A DNA stretch of 64,000 bases from CAKRJP01 sp963634745 (GTDB lineage Bacteria > Bacillota > Clostridia > Lachnospirales > Lachnospiraceae): contig CAVHCX010000013.1 in assembly GCA_963634745.1 (NCBI GenBank), forward strand, positions 14,022 to 78,021, read 5' to 3'. Below, piece by piece: positions 43,210-52,500 of the stretch (within the stretch, counting starts at the first letter, position 1; the number at the start of each line of letters is the position of its first letter). The notes beneath the pieces were generated by a model. That model was given only the letters and a program-made list of their open reading frames with translations. It did not search any database and was not told the origin of the DNA. Made by a program: the position numbers and the translations under genes.

Positions 43210-43237
43210 AGAGCCGGGAGCTTTTGCCCCCGGCTCT
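43210..43237. terminator. GC-rich hairpin between convergent genes
   Basis: AGAGCCGGG and CCCGGCTCT form a perfect stem between the cobA-hemD and hydrogenase stops. Neither side has a T run, so it may terminate weakly in both directions or protect 3' ends. Confidence 0.5.
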
Positions 43238-43253
43238 AAATTACAAGATATGA

Positions 43254-44711
43254 TTAGTGTCTATGCATTGCCACCTGGTCCAGCTCCAGATTTTGAAGGT
43301 TTTCCTTTACCTTGCGATCTTCTGCCTGGCCAAGCAGGAGATCTCTGGCTTTCTTAGATTCCATCTCGGTGGCATGCTTACTTGGGCCGCCTACACAGCC
43401 GCCTACGCAGACCATTCCCTCGACAAAATCTGCCGGAAGTCGTCCGGCCTTCAAAAGAAGCAGGGCCTTCTTACACTCGGCTGCCCCGTTGCACTTCATT
43501 ACATTAGGCGCGATGTCCTGATCCATCTCCTTGAAACATTCCACAACTGCCGCAGTTACACCGCCGGAATTTGCGAAACGTTTTCCGAATACAGAAGCAT
43601 CCTGATAGCTATTCTCCTCCGGCTCTAGTTTTACATCTTTTGCCCGTAACATGGCGCGGATCTCGCCGAAGGTCAAGGCATAATCAGCATTGTCCTTGAT
43701 GCTTGTGTCCAACGTTTCGCTCTTCTTTGCGATACAGGGGCCGATAAATACGGCAACTGTATCAGGATCTTTTTCCTTAAGCATTCTGGAAACTGCGCAC
43801 ATAGGAGAAACGGTGGTGGACATGTTGTCTAAAAGTTGCGGGAAATGTTGCTTGATCATGTTGACGAAGGCTGGGCAGCAGGAGGTGGTCATCTTTTTTC
43901 CCTCTTTGTAGGCCTCAGCCCACTCGGCAGCCTCTGCGGCAGCGGTCATATCGCCTCCTAAGGCGACCTCGATCATGTCAGCAAAGCCGATTTTCTTTAA
44001 GGCAGTCTTCCAACTTGCCATGGTAATATCAGCGCCAAACTGGCCCTCGGCAGCCGGAGCTACCATAGCTACAACCCTCTCCCCGGCATTGATTTTCTTA
44101 ATCACATCCACCATGAAGGTCTTGGATCCGATAGCTCCGAAGGGACAGTTGTGGATGCAGGCTCCGCACTGGATGCACTTATTTTCATCAATTTCGCAAA
44201 TGCCATACTCATCGTAGGTGATTGCCCCTACGGAACAGGCCTTCTTGCAGGGCCGCTCTAGGTGGGCGATGGCATTGTAGGGACAGGCATTTGCACATTT
44301 GCCACATTCCTTACACTTGTTGTGGTCAATGTGAGCCCGGGTGGCCCCCATGCTGATGGCGCCAAAATTACAGGAGTTCTGACAGGCCTTGCCCATACAT
44401 TTCCGGCAGTTGTCGGTTACCGTATAGGATGCGATGGGACACTCCTGACAGGCTGCGCTGATGACCTGCACCACATTTTTGCTATCCTTGCCACTGGTCG
44501 GGCACTTGCCTTCTGCCAGGCGGATCCTCTGACGTAGGATCTCCCTTTCTTTGTAGATACAGCAGCGAAACTGGGGCTGGGGTCCCGGAAGCATATTATA
44601 CGGAAGCTGATCCTTATGCTCCTCATCCAGTTCCCCTTCCCAGGCCAGTTTTGCTACCTCATACAATAATTCATGTTTGATGCGTAAGATTGCTGCGTCA
44701 TTTGTTACCAT
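43254..44711 (-). CDS. [FeFe] hydrogenase, monomeric, group B-like
   Basis: 485 residues from the ATG at 44711, which has AAGGAGAGG 7 nt upstream; an ATG ten codons earlier is in frame and includes that site. The N-terminal half carries several 4Fe-4S motifs (CRKCMGKACQNSC, CKECGKCANACP, CIQCGACIHNCP). The H-cluster motifs are TSCCPAF (near 275), GPCIAKK (near 320) and EGMVCVGGCVGG (near 430). These variants (Cys-Cys-Pro, Gly-Pro-Cys) fit the less-studied group B enzymes. It would couple ferredoxin to proton reduction or hydrogen oxidation. It is a single-gene unit; maturases are elsewhere. Confidence 0.9.
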   Translation of the reverse strand: MVTNDAAILRIKHELLYEVAKLAWEGELDEEHKDQLPYNMLPGPQPQFRCCIYKEREILRQRIRLAEGKCPTSGKDSKNVVQVISAACQECPIASYTVTDNCRKCMGKACQNSCNFGAISMGATRAHIDHNKCKECGKCANACPYNAIAHLERPCKKACSVGAITYDEYGICEIDENKCIQCGACIHNCPFGAIGSKTFMVDVIKKINAGERVVAMVAPAAEGQFGADITMASWKTALKKIGFADMIEVALGGDMTAAAEAAEWAEAYKEGKKMTTSCCPAFVNMIKQHFPQLLDNMSTTVSPMCAVSRMLKEKDPDTVAVFIGPCIAKKSETLDTSIKDNADYALTFGEIRAMLRAKDVKLEPEENSYQDASVFGKRFANSGGVTAAVVECFKEMDQDIAPNVMKCNGAAECKKALLLLKAGRLPADFVEGMVCVGGCVGGPSKHATEMESKKARDLLLGQAEDRKVKENLQNLELDQVAMHRH

Positions 44712-44830
44712 AATTTTCCTCTCCTTTTTCTGAAAATCCATCCCTTAAAGATTTTGCACTTTCTATAGGGCGATGGATTTCCGCTTTCTACCTCTCTGTT
44801 TTATTTATAGTTCTATTGTAACTTGAAATG

Positions 44831-44848
44831 TGTTCGAAAAAAAGAACA
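44831..44848. promoter_or_regulatory. Short dyad in the hydrogenase/citrate-transporter intergenic region
   Basis: TGTTC (44831-44835) and GAACA (44844-44848) flank an A-rich spacer. It could be an operator for either divergent gene. No regulator is encoded nearby. Confidence 0.25.
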
Positions 44849-44870
44849 GTTTCTTAATAATTTTAAAGAG

Positions 44871-44923
44871 GAACCTTAACAGACTGTAAGATAAAAAACT
44901 TAAGCCTGTAAGGTTCTTTTTTT
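44871..44923 (+). terminator. Attenuator-like leader terminator before the citrate transporter
   Basis: GAACCTTA (44871-44878) followed by ACAG pairs with CTGTAAGGTTC (44906-44916), and the stem is followed by seven T residues, 45 nt before the transporter ATG. The left arm CTTAACAG can pair instead with an identical CTGTAAG at 44884-44890, so two exclusive folds exist. This is the layout of a transcription attenuator. It is not a riboswitch class that I recognise. Confidence 0.6.
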
Positions 44924-44967
44924 ATACTTGGTAGCAACAAGGGGAAAACAAAATAACAAAGGAAAGG

Positions 44968-46320
44968 ATGGAAGAAGAAATGAATGACACAATGCTTGCG
45001 ATTCTTGGATTCGTAACAGTTATATCAATTATTGTTCTGCTTCTTCGGAACGTAACAGTTCCAGCACTGGCTTTCGTCGGTGTATCAACAATTACCACAG
45101 CGATTCTCGTGGTAACAAAGACATTTACAATTAGCGAAATGGGTGATTTCATCAAGGCTGGTGTGGAAGGTGTTCACGGAACAGCTGCCCTCTTTATTTT
45201 CTCGCTCTTATTCTTCGGTGTAATGACAGATGCGGGAATGTTTGACAAGATCATCGGAAAACTTATGAAAAAAGTTGGAAGTAACGTTGTAGGCGTTGCT
45301 ATGATGACTTGTATTATCGCTATGATCGCACATTTGGATGGTGCAGGTGCTGCTACCTTCTTGATCACAGTACCGGCTATGCTTCCGGTTTACAAGAGAC
45401 TGGGTATGAGACCTACCACATTGATGTTGATCTGCGTATCTGCTATGGGTGTTATGAACCTTTTGCCTTGGGGCGGACCAACCATGAGAGCTGCAACTGT
45501 TATCGGAGTTGAGCCAAATGAATTATGGTTACAGATCCTTCCGATGCAGGCAGTAGGTATTGTAATTGCACTTGCAACTGCATTCTTCTGGGGAAATGTT
45601 GAGAAGCGCAGAGGTGCCGGAACTGAAGAAGTTATGAAAAAGGCAGCTCTTGAGATGCAGGAAGACGAAGAAGAGTCAGGAGCAAAGGAAAGTGATCTTT
45701 TAAGACCAAAGAACTTTGTTTTCAACGTAATTCTTACATTAGTTGTAATTGCATGCCTGATCGCTGTTGATGTACCTGCTTACTTTGTATTTATGATCGG
45801 CTGCGTAATCGCATTGTTTGTAAACTACCCGGGAGCAAAACTTCAGGGTAAGATCATTAAGTCTCATGCAGGCCCGGCTATTACAATGGCTTCTACAATC
45901 TTGTGTGCCGGAGTTTTCTTGGGGGTTATGGAACAGTCAGAGATTATGATGCAGATGGCTACCTTGTTGGCTGGATTGATTCCTCATTCTATGGGACGCT
46001 TCCTTCCAATCATCATCGGAATACTTTCAGTACCACTTACCTTGTTATTCGATACTGATTCATTCTTCTTCGGTTTAATGCCAATCATTATCAGCATCGC
46101 TGAAGAGTTTGGAGTTCCGGCTGCACACATCGCTGTTGTTATGGTTGTATGCCGTAACTGTGCAACATTTATCAGTCCTGTTGTACCTGCTACCTTCCTT
46201 GGTATCGGTCTTGCAGGCGTTGAGATCAAGGATCACATTAAGAGATGCTTCTTCTGGATCTGGGGCGTTAGTATTATCTGCCTGATCTCAGGATTGATCT
46301 TAGGTGTTATCACCATTTAG
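44968..46320 (+). CDS. CitMHS-family citrate transporter
   Basis: 450 residues with about 11-12 hydrophobic segments. HLDGAGAATFLITVPAM and LLPWGGPTMRAATVIG are signatures of the CitMHS group, which imports citrate complexed with a divalent cation. The C-terminal half has SFFFGLMPII and a NCATFISPVVPATFLG motif. Citrate lyase genes (citD, citE) begin 17 kb downstream, consistent with citrate fermentation. Its leader contains an attenuator-like hairpin and its 3' end a strong terminator, so it is a single-gene unit. Confidence 0.88.
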   Translation: MEEEMNDTMLAILGFVTVISIIVLLLRNVTVPALAFVGVSTITTAILVVTKTFTISEMGDFIKAGVEGVHGTAALFIFSLLFFGVMTDAGMFDKIIGKLMKKVGSNVVGVAMMTCIIAMIAHLDGAGAATFLITVPAMLPVYKRLGMRPTTLMLICVSAMGVMNLLPWGGPTMRAATVIGVEPNELWLQILPMQAVGIVIALATAFFWGNVEKRRGAGTEEVMKKAALEMQEDEEESGAKESDLLRPKNFVFNVILTLVVIACLIAVDVPAYFVFMIGCVIALFVNYPGAKLQGKIIKSHAGPAITMASTILCAGVFLGVMEQSEIMMQMATLLAGLIPHSMGRFLPIIIGILSVPLTLLFDTDSFFFGLMPIIISIAEEFGVPAAHIAVVMVVCRNCATFISPVVPATFLGIGLAGVEIKDHIKRCFFWIWGVSIICLISGLILGVITI

Positions 46321-46375
46321 AGTTTATTATAGTTATCAGAAAAATTGTTATTCCTCGTAAAGTTTATAATGAGAA

Positions 46376-46409
46376 AGAGATCGGTTGGGGTGAACCGGTC
46401 TCTTTTTTT
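46376..46409 (+). terminator. Intrinsic terminator of the citrate transporter gene
   Basis: AGAGATCGGTT pairs with AACCGGTCTCT (one G-T wobble) around a GGGGTG loop, followed by TTTTTTT. Confidence 0.9.
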
Positions 46410-46419
46410 GTTGTTTTTT

Positions 46420-46472
46420 GGGGGGCGGTTGTGGTTGTGGTGGGGCTGAGAAGACGGGGGTCTTCTCAGCCC
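46420..46472. other. G-rich tract and 12-bp hairpin
   Basis: GGGGGG at 46420-46425 is followed by several GG pairs and GGGG at 46442-46445, enough for a two-tier G-quadruplex. GGGCTGAGAAGA (46443-46454) then pairs perfectly with TCTTCTCAGCCC (46461-46472). No T run follows, so it is not an ordinary terminator. Confidence 0.5.
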
Positions 46473-46474
46473 AG

Positions 46475-46633
46475 CGGACATTATTCATAATCCATAGCCA
46501 AAGTCCGGTTACGGGAAAAAACAATACGAAAGAGAAGGGACGGTTCGGAGGCCCCTGGGATATGTGATGTCGGAACTGTTTTGGTGGAAAGGCACCGACT
46601 ACATTGGGGCGGATGTCCTTGAAAAAATGTCCG
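46475..46633. repeat. Possible interspersed intergenic element with inverted ends
   Basis: CGGACATT (46475-46482) and AATGTCCG (46626-46633) are perfect inverted copies at the ends of a 159-nt segment. Composition differs from the flanks. No duplicated target site is obvious. It may be a small repeated element or a structured RNA; only a genome search can tell. Confidence 0.3.
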
Positions 46634-46675
46634 GTTGAAAGTATTTGTTAGGGGGTATGGTATTTGCTTGTTTTG

Positions 46676-46684
46676 TGTTAGAAT
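46676..46684 (+). promoter_or_regulatory. Extended -10 element of the flavodiiron gene
   Basis: TGTTAGAAT fits TGn plus TAGAAT, 78 nt before the ATG at 46763; no clear -35. Confidence 0.4.
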
Positions 46685-46762
46685 ACTTGTAACTGTTTGG
46701 CGGCATGCAAGGGTGCTGGATGTGCATGACTCTGCTGTTGGATTTGATAGGAGGTTTTTTGT

Positions 46763-47920
46763 ATGAAAGTTGGTAATGATATTTTTTATGTTGGTGTGAA
46801 TGATCACCAGGTGGATTTGTTTGAGGGGCAGTATGTGGTGCCTAATGGGATGTCTTATAATTCTTATGTGATTATGGATGAGAAGATTGCTGTTATGGAT
46901 ACTGTGGATGGTAATTTTACGGAGGAATGGCTTAAGAATGTGGAAGCTGTTCTTGCCGGGGCTAAGCCGGATTACCTGGTGGTGCAGCATATGGAGCCGG
47001 ACCATGCGGCTAATATTGAGAATTTTGTGAATGCTTATCCGGAGGTGACGGTTGTTGCGAATGCTAAGACTTTTACTATGATGGGCAATTTCTTTAGGAG
47101 TTTGGATCTGGGTGACCGTAAGCTTGTGGTTGCCAATGGGGATAGCTTGACTTTGGGAAAGCATGTGCTGACTTTTGTGTTTGCCCCTATGGTTCACTGG
47201 CCGGAGGTTATGGTGACTTATGACAGTACGGATAAGGTCCTTTTCTCTGCGGATGGATTTGGTAAATTCGGGGCCCTGGATGTGGAGGAGGACTGGGACT
47301 GTGAGGCTCGCCGCTACTACATCGGTATTGTTGGCAAGTATGGTCCGCAGGTTCAGAACCTTTTGAAGGTGGCGGCTACTTTGGATATTCAGACCATCTG
47401 TCCGCTTCACGGCCCGATCCTTACAGAAAATTTGGGACACTATATTGAAAAGTATGATATTTGGTCTTCTTATAAAGTGGAGAGTGAGGGAGTTGTCATT
47501 GCCTACTCGTCTGTTTATGGAAATACCAAGAAGGCTGTGGAACTTTTGGCAGCCAAGCTTATTGCCAAAGGATGTCCTAAGGTTTCTGTATTTGACCTGG
47601 CAAGGGATGATATGGCAGAGGCTGTGGAGGATGCCTTCCGTTATGGCAAACTGGTATTGGCCACCATTACCTACAACGGAGATGTCTTCCCATTTATGAA
47701 GACATTCATTGACCATTTGACAGAGAGAAATTATCAGAATCGTACTCTTGGTATTATTGAAAATGGTAGCTGGGCTCCGACTGCTTCCAGAGTGATCAAG
47801 GCGGAATTCGAGAAAAGTAAGAATATTACTTGGTTAGATACTTCTGTTAAGATTATGTCTTCTGTCAGTGCTCAGAACTTGGAAGAGTTAGATCAAATGG
47901 CTGAAGAGTTGTGTAAATAA
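46763..47920 (+). CDS. fprA: A-type flavodiiron protein
   Basis: 385 residues. The N-terminal metallo-beta-lactamase-like domain holds the diiron ligands starting with H76-M-E78-P-D80-H81 and later PMVHWPEVM, SADGFGKFG and CPLHGP. The C-terminal flavodoxin domain binds FMN (AYSSVYGNTKKAVELLA). It reduces oxygen to water or nitric oxide to nitrous oxide, protecting oxygen-sensitive enzymes such as the [FeFe] hydrogenase encoded nearby. There is no rubredoxin domain, so electrons come from separate rubredoxin or similar donors. AGGAGG precedes the ATG; it is a single-gene unit. Confidence 0.95.
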   Translation: MKVGNDIFYVGVNDHQVDLFEGQYVVPNGMSYNSYVIMDEKIAVMDTVDGNFTEEWLKNVEAVLAGAKPDYLVVQHMEPDHAANIENFVNAYPEVTVVANAKTFTMMGNFFRSLDLGDRKLVVANGDSLTLGKHVLTFVFAPMVHWPEVMVTYDSTDKVLFSADGFGKFGALDVEEDWDCEARRYYIGIVGKYGPQVQNLLKVAATLDIQTICPLHGPILTENLGHYIEKYDIWSSYKVESEGVVIAYSSVYGNTKKAVELLAAKLIAKGCPKVSVFDLARDDMAEAVEDAFRYGKLVLATITYNGDVFPFMKTFIDHLTERNYQNRTLGIIENGSWAPTASRVIKAEFEKSKNITWLDTSVKIMSSVSAQNLEELDQMAEELCK

Positions 47921-47927
47921 AAAAGCG

Positions 47928-47974
47928 AAAGACTCCTTTGAAATCTGAAAAAAGATTTTAGAGGAGTCTTTTTT
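47928..47974 (+). terminator. Intrinsic terminator of the flavodiiron gene
   Basis: AAAGACTCCT pairs with AGGAGTCTTT, with an inner AAATCT/AGATTT pair, followed by a T run. Confidence 0.9.
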
Positions 47975-47975
47975 G

Positions 47976-47984
47976 TGCTACAAT
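47976..47984 (+). promoter_or_regulatory. Extended -10 element before the hypothetical/nuclease pair
   Basis: TGCTACAAT directly follows the terminator T run, 64 nt before the ATG at 48048. The -35 position falls inside the terminator stem and does not match. Confidence 0.4.
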
Positions 47985-48047
47985 GAGAGCAGATGTCAAA
48001 GCAAAGATTTAAAGAAAAATTTAAAGAAAGATTTGAGCGGGTGAATT

Positions 48048-48470
48048 ATGAATATGATTGTATGTATTGATGATGAGGGAGGGATCCTTTTTAATCATCG
48101 AAGGGTCAGCAAGGACCGGCTGCTGATGCAGTGGATCGCTGAACATGTGAGAGAAAAGACCATCTGGGCAACTCCTTATTCAAAAGAGCTGTTTGCAGGA
48201 TGTGAGCCCACGCCAAAACTTATGTTGGCGGAGGATTATCTAAAGAAAGGGGCGGAAGAAAAAGAGGCCTATTGCTTTGTGGAAGATGATGGCATGAAGC
48301 CTTTTCTTGCAAAGACCAAGCGTATCCTCCTGTGTAAGTGGAACCGCAGGTATCCATCGGATGTGAAATTTCCCTTGGATAGTTTGAAGAATTTTACATT
48401 GAAGAATACTTGGGAATTTCCGGGCTCCTCCCATGAGAAGATTAGGGTAGAGGAGTGGATTTGCAAATGA
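48048..48470 (+). CDS. Conserved-looking hypothetical protein coupled to a secreted nuclease
   Basis: 140 residues with no signal peptide or membrane segment. I do not recognise a family. It begins MNMIVCIDDEGGILFNHRR, contains a KRILLCKWNRRYPSDVKFP segment, and is mixed alpha/beta by residue pattern. Its TGA overlaps the ATG of the next gene (ATGA), a secreted DNA/RNA nuclease, so production of the two is linked. A cytoplasmic protector against the unexported nuclease is conceivable, but the same coupling could be coincidental. GC content and codon use resemble the neighbours. Confidence 0.75.
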   Translation: MNMIVCIDDEGGILFNHRRVSKDRLLMQWIAEHVREKTIWATPYSKELFAGCEPTPKLMLAEDYLKKGAEEKEAYCFVEDDGMKPFLAKTKRILLCKWNRRYPSDVKFPLDSLKNFTLKNTWEFPGSSHEKIRVEEWICK

Positions 48471-49453
48471 GACAAAGTCAAGGATTTAAAAAGCTATATA
48501 CATTTTTAATTGGAATTTTTTGTATCTTAAGTTTTTGCATGACGCCCCTGGGAAGTCTTCCCTGCCTGGCAGAGGAGAATGCTTACAATAGTCAGGGAGA
48601 GAGTGTGATTAACCTAGGCAGTATTCCGGAATATTCGGGGAATGCCTATGTGGCCATTAATAATAATGTGCCATTTTTCTCGGATTCAGACCTGACCACG
48701 GAGGCCTTTGAAAGCTACAGCTCCTTAGATTCTCTGGGGCGATGTACAGTGGCCTATGCCAATGTATGTAAAGATACCATGCCCACAGCCAAGAGAGGAA
48801 AGATCGGTTCCATAAAGCCCACGGGTTGGCATACCGTAAAGTACGACAATGTAGACGGCAAATATTTATATAACCGTTGTCACCTGATCGGCTACCAGCT
48901 TACGGCGGAAAATGCCAACAAGAAGAACCTGATCACAGGTACCAGGTATTTGAATATTGAAGGTATGTTACCTTTTGAAAACATGGTGGCAGACTATGTA
49001 AAAGAAACAAATCACCATGTTTTATATCGGGTGACTCCACTCTTTAAGGGGAATAACCTGTTGGCTACTGGTGTTCTTATAGAAGCAAAATCTGTGGAGG
49101 ACAATGGAGCGGGAATCCAATTTAATGTTTTCTGCTACAATGTGCAGCCGGGAATTAGCATTGACTATGCGACCGGCAACAGTTCAAAGTCAGATTCTGT
49201 TGCGCCATCTTCAAATAATGAAGCAGGAAACACCGGTCCGGCTGACACTTCGGCAGCGGCGGCTTCGCAGGCAGCGCAGGCGAGCAAATCTTCCCAGACA
49301 GCGGATGCTACTGTGAAGGTGCACATTACCAATACCGGAACCAAATATCACAATGCAGGCTGCAGGACCCTAAAGAGTGATATAGAGGTTACTTTAGAGG
49401 AAGCTAAGGCAAGGGGCCTAGAGCCTTGTAAGATTTGCAATCCTCCACAATAA
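48467..49453 (+). CDS. Secreted DNA/RNA non-specific endonuclease, EndA-like
   Basis: 328 residues from the ATG at 48467; a GTG four codons upstream is in frame. Signal peptide at residues about 1-35 (LIGIFCILSFCMTPLGS). The nuclease domain carries NRCHLIGYQL with the catalytic His at 139, a variant of the usual DRGH. It continues with NLITGTRYLN, the metal-binding Asn region. A Ser/Ala/Gln-rich linker (about 230-280) leads to a small C-terminal domain with YHNAGCRTL and EPCKICNPP, a Cys/His metal-binding module found in many secreted Firmicutes proteins. It may degrade extracellular DNA for nutrition or competition. Confidence 0.88.
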   Translation: MRQSQGFKKLYTFLIGIFCILSFCMTPLGSLPCLAEENAYNSQGESVINLGSIPEYSGNAYVAINNNVPFFSDSDLTTEAFESYSSLDSLGRCTVAYANVCKDTMPTAKRGKIGSIKPTGWHTVKYDNVDGKYLYNRCHLIGYQLTAENANKKNLITGTRYLNIEGMLPFENMVADYVKETNHHVLYRVTPLFKGNNLLATGVLIEAKSVEDNGAGIQFNVFCYNVQPGISIDYATGNSSKSDSVAPSSNNEAGNTGPADTSAAAASQAAQASKSSQTADATVKVHITNTGTKYHNAGCRTLKSDIEVTLEEAKARGLEPCKICNPPQ

Positions 49454-49528
49454 GTGAAGAAAAAGTAGCCCCCTAGGGAAAAGCATCGTATATCTAATTA
49501 CGAGAACAAAAGAGCTAAAAAATTAGAA

Positions 49529-49537
49529 TGATATAAT
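49529..49537 (+). promoter_or_regulatory. Perfect extended -10 promoter of the giant protein gene
   Basis: TGATATAAT is an exact extended -10 (TGn plus TATAAT), 28 nt before the ATG at 49566. The -35 is poor. Confidence 0.6.
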
Positions 49538-49565
49538 AAGAGCAAAGAAAAGAAAGGACAATACT

Positions 49566-52500
49566 ATGTGCCAACCAACAACACTTCAAAAAAATAAGAC
49601 AAATGTGCAGCAAAATCAGATGCAACAAAGAGAACAAGAGGGGCAAGCATTATTACAGCAATCTCGGGATAATCAGGGAGTTTTGTTGCAGAACAAAATG
49701 GAGAAGAAACAGAATCTTAAGACTTATGCAGAGGAGAAGGATACTTATCAAAAGGAATGGCCTTTATCATCAATGCACAAGCTGGATTTTAAAGTGTATA
49801 ATAGCATTAAAGGAGATCTTAAAACGGACAGAGAGCCTATGCTAAAAATTGACGTGGAGCTCAATACCTTTATTAACGAAATGCTAGATTGTACAAAGAT
49901 CAGACTTACTGAAACAGACACTTATCAGAAGGCTAAAGGTTATAAAAGTGTGCATAACCATGAAAGCATGATGAAAAAAGGCTTTAGCTTTAGTAAATAT
50001 GTTTTGCCAAAGGGAGAAATTGACAAATTCAAAGATGTTGACGAAACGGATGAAGCAAGCATCACTAAGGCATTAATGGCGGTAGATACGGCACTTACTA
50101 AGTGCGGAGATATAAAAACGAAAGCAAGGCAGACTGCGTCTGATTACAATTTTACAGAGTCAGAATTAACTAAGGAACAAATGAAAAAGATTAACAATTT
50201 GCAGTCTATATGGGATTTAGTTGGCGACTTTGATAAGACTATAGGGGTTGAACGTCCGAATGGTGCATCTGAAATATTTGGAAAAAGTAGATTTAGAAAC
50301 TACAAAGAAATTAAGATAAAATTTAAAAAAGCTGATAATAAAGTTTATGACATGAGTTTTGACTGGGATAAGGTTAAGATCATTAGAAGCTGTATGGTTG
50401 GAAGCTCAGGAATGTCTAAGCGTTCAATGCAAAATACGAAAGAGCTGAAGGCCTTTACAGATGAAATGACACAGGCTATTGCCGGGGTTATAGCAGAATT
50501 CCTGTCAGAGAAGTATAATATTGACCCAACAGGAGGCGAATATCAGAAACTATTGACTCATCTTGCATCTACAAGATACTTTAACAAAGATAAGGCAGTG
50601 ATTAATGTAGAAAGTTTGAAAATGAAAGCTGGTGATCATTCGTTTCTTAAAGAACTTAATTTTTCAGAACTATTCGAAGCTGCTGATCACGACCTTTTAA
50701 AAGATTTACTGAAGTTAAGGGATTACAGTGAAGCTGTTTTGGAAATCGAGGAAGACAAAGCTTTTCAGGATGCGGGATGTGAACGAGTTGACTCATTGGC
50801 ACAGCCTCTGGTCAATGCACAGAACAATTTGAAAAATATTCTTAGTGTTTTTTATGAACAAGTGGGAAAAAATCTGGACGCTAATGAAATCCGTTTAAAG
50901 AATACTATTGCGGACCCAGACACTAGTAAAGAACTTAAGGATAGTTGTCAAGAACAGCTTGATGATTATATTGCCTATAAGCAAAAATTACTAAGTACCA
51001 TGCCGGACTTTGATCTAAAGGGACGATCAGTCGAAGATATTAAACTGACTGAGATTGCGTCTAGTGGTAAAACGCTTAATTATGAGGATATACAGGATAC
51101 TGGTTTGGCTTACCTAAATGGCCAGGAAACCATGAAAGTTGACAACAAAGCGTATGATATGCGCTATTATGAGGCGGCTAAATGTATTAAAGACTTCTCT
51201 AATGATTTTGCAGACTTAGTAAAGGTCAGCATAGAGAAGGAGAAGAATAAGGATAAGGAAACGAATCAGATACGTACAACCCACATTAATATCACGGATG
51301 AGGCTGTTAGAGAACTGGACCAAAATTTGCTGAGGTTTAAGTATAGACTTAGCAAAGTACTACAGCAAGTTTGTTTTGAAAATAAGAGTAAGCATCCTGA
51401 ACTTGAGGATTACGCAAGTGGAAGCAAGATTGTTAAAGTAGATAAATTATCTGCTGAAAATCTTGAACCAGAATATGCGCTCATGGTAGAAGAATTGAAA
51501 AAAAATGATATGGGGGCTGTTCTTTTAACCACTTATTTTGAGGTGTTTAAGGCTAGCAAGGCTATTGACAAGTATCGTACAGACCTGGAGGATATCATTA
51601 ATAAAAGGGAAGATATAGCACAATATTACTCCAATATAACTGGGGTGGAGGATTATCTAGAATGTGTAAAAATGAGATTAGAAAATGCATATCAGGATCC
51701 TGTAATGCACCAGGAATATCTAAAAGCAGACGAATTTAAGGATCAGTTTGAGACGATGCTTGCTATGCCTGCTGTTGAACACAAGGATTCCAAGTCGAAC
51801 CAGGACAAGGAACAACTAAAGATTGAAGTGGGACGCAAGATATACAAGATGTTGGAGCGCTTTGAAAAGTTCAAGGATGAGTTGGCAGAAAATGATTCTC
51901 TAAAGGAAAGTGTACAGGGAAGAAGATTAATAGAAAAAACAGTCCGTATGCAGGAATCTTTAGTTGATAAACTTGTAGAAGAGAAAAAAGAAGAATTGGC
52001 ATTTTACGAGGGCAGTCTGCTTAAAACACAAATTGATGCTTTCGAGGAAAAAAATAGCAAAATAGTTGAAAAGATAGAAAATCTCAGACAAAACGAGGAC
52101 TTGCTGGCCGCTGGCAATGCAGAAAGTGTGTTGGCTAAATATGTGGATGAACATAATGCTCTTATGGGCAATATTGACGCGTATTTGGAACGCTATGCAG
52201 AACTTAAGAATAATTCCTACTATGTAAAGCAGGTGGCTGTTGTAAAGGAAGCCATGACAAGACAGCTTAGAAGCATTGATTCCGCAAAGCTCTTGAGTGC
52301 CTCTACGGATATATGGTTAGAAACTAAGGCTCTTAACTATAACTATAAAGGTTCCTATAAATATGAAGATAAGTTGGCTGATAAATATAAGGCCTTTGTG
52401 GAGAGATTATCCGGCAGAAATAAATTTGGAAGTTATAAAAATGATAAAGAACTGGATAAAGATGTTGACAAACTTCTAGAACTGAAGATTACAGACAATG

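Larger units (their letters stand above)
46321..46762. other. 442-nt gene-free region with terminator, G-rich hairpin and bounded element
   Basis: From left to right it holds an intrinsic terminator (46376-46409), a G-rich tract and strong hairpin (46420-46472), a 160-nt segment bounded by 8-bp inverted repeats (46475-46633), and an extended -10 promoter (46676-46684). I see no credible protein gene or recognisable RNA family. Confidence 0.6.

Noticed and set aside
46481..47716. 411-codon open frame on the minus strand opposite the flavodiiron gene
   Set aside because: It lies antisense to a complete, well-conserved flavodiiron gene, has a His/Ile/Ser-biased composition typical of reverse-strand frames, and no ribosome site.
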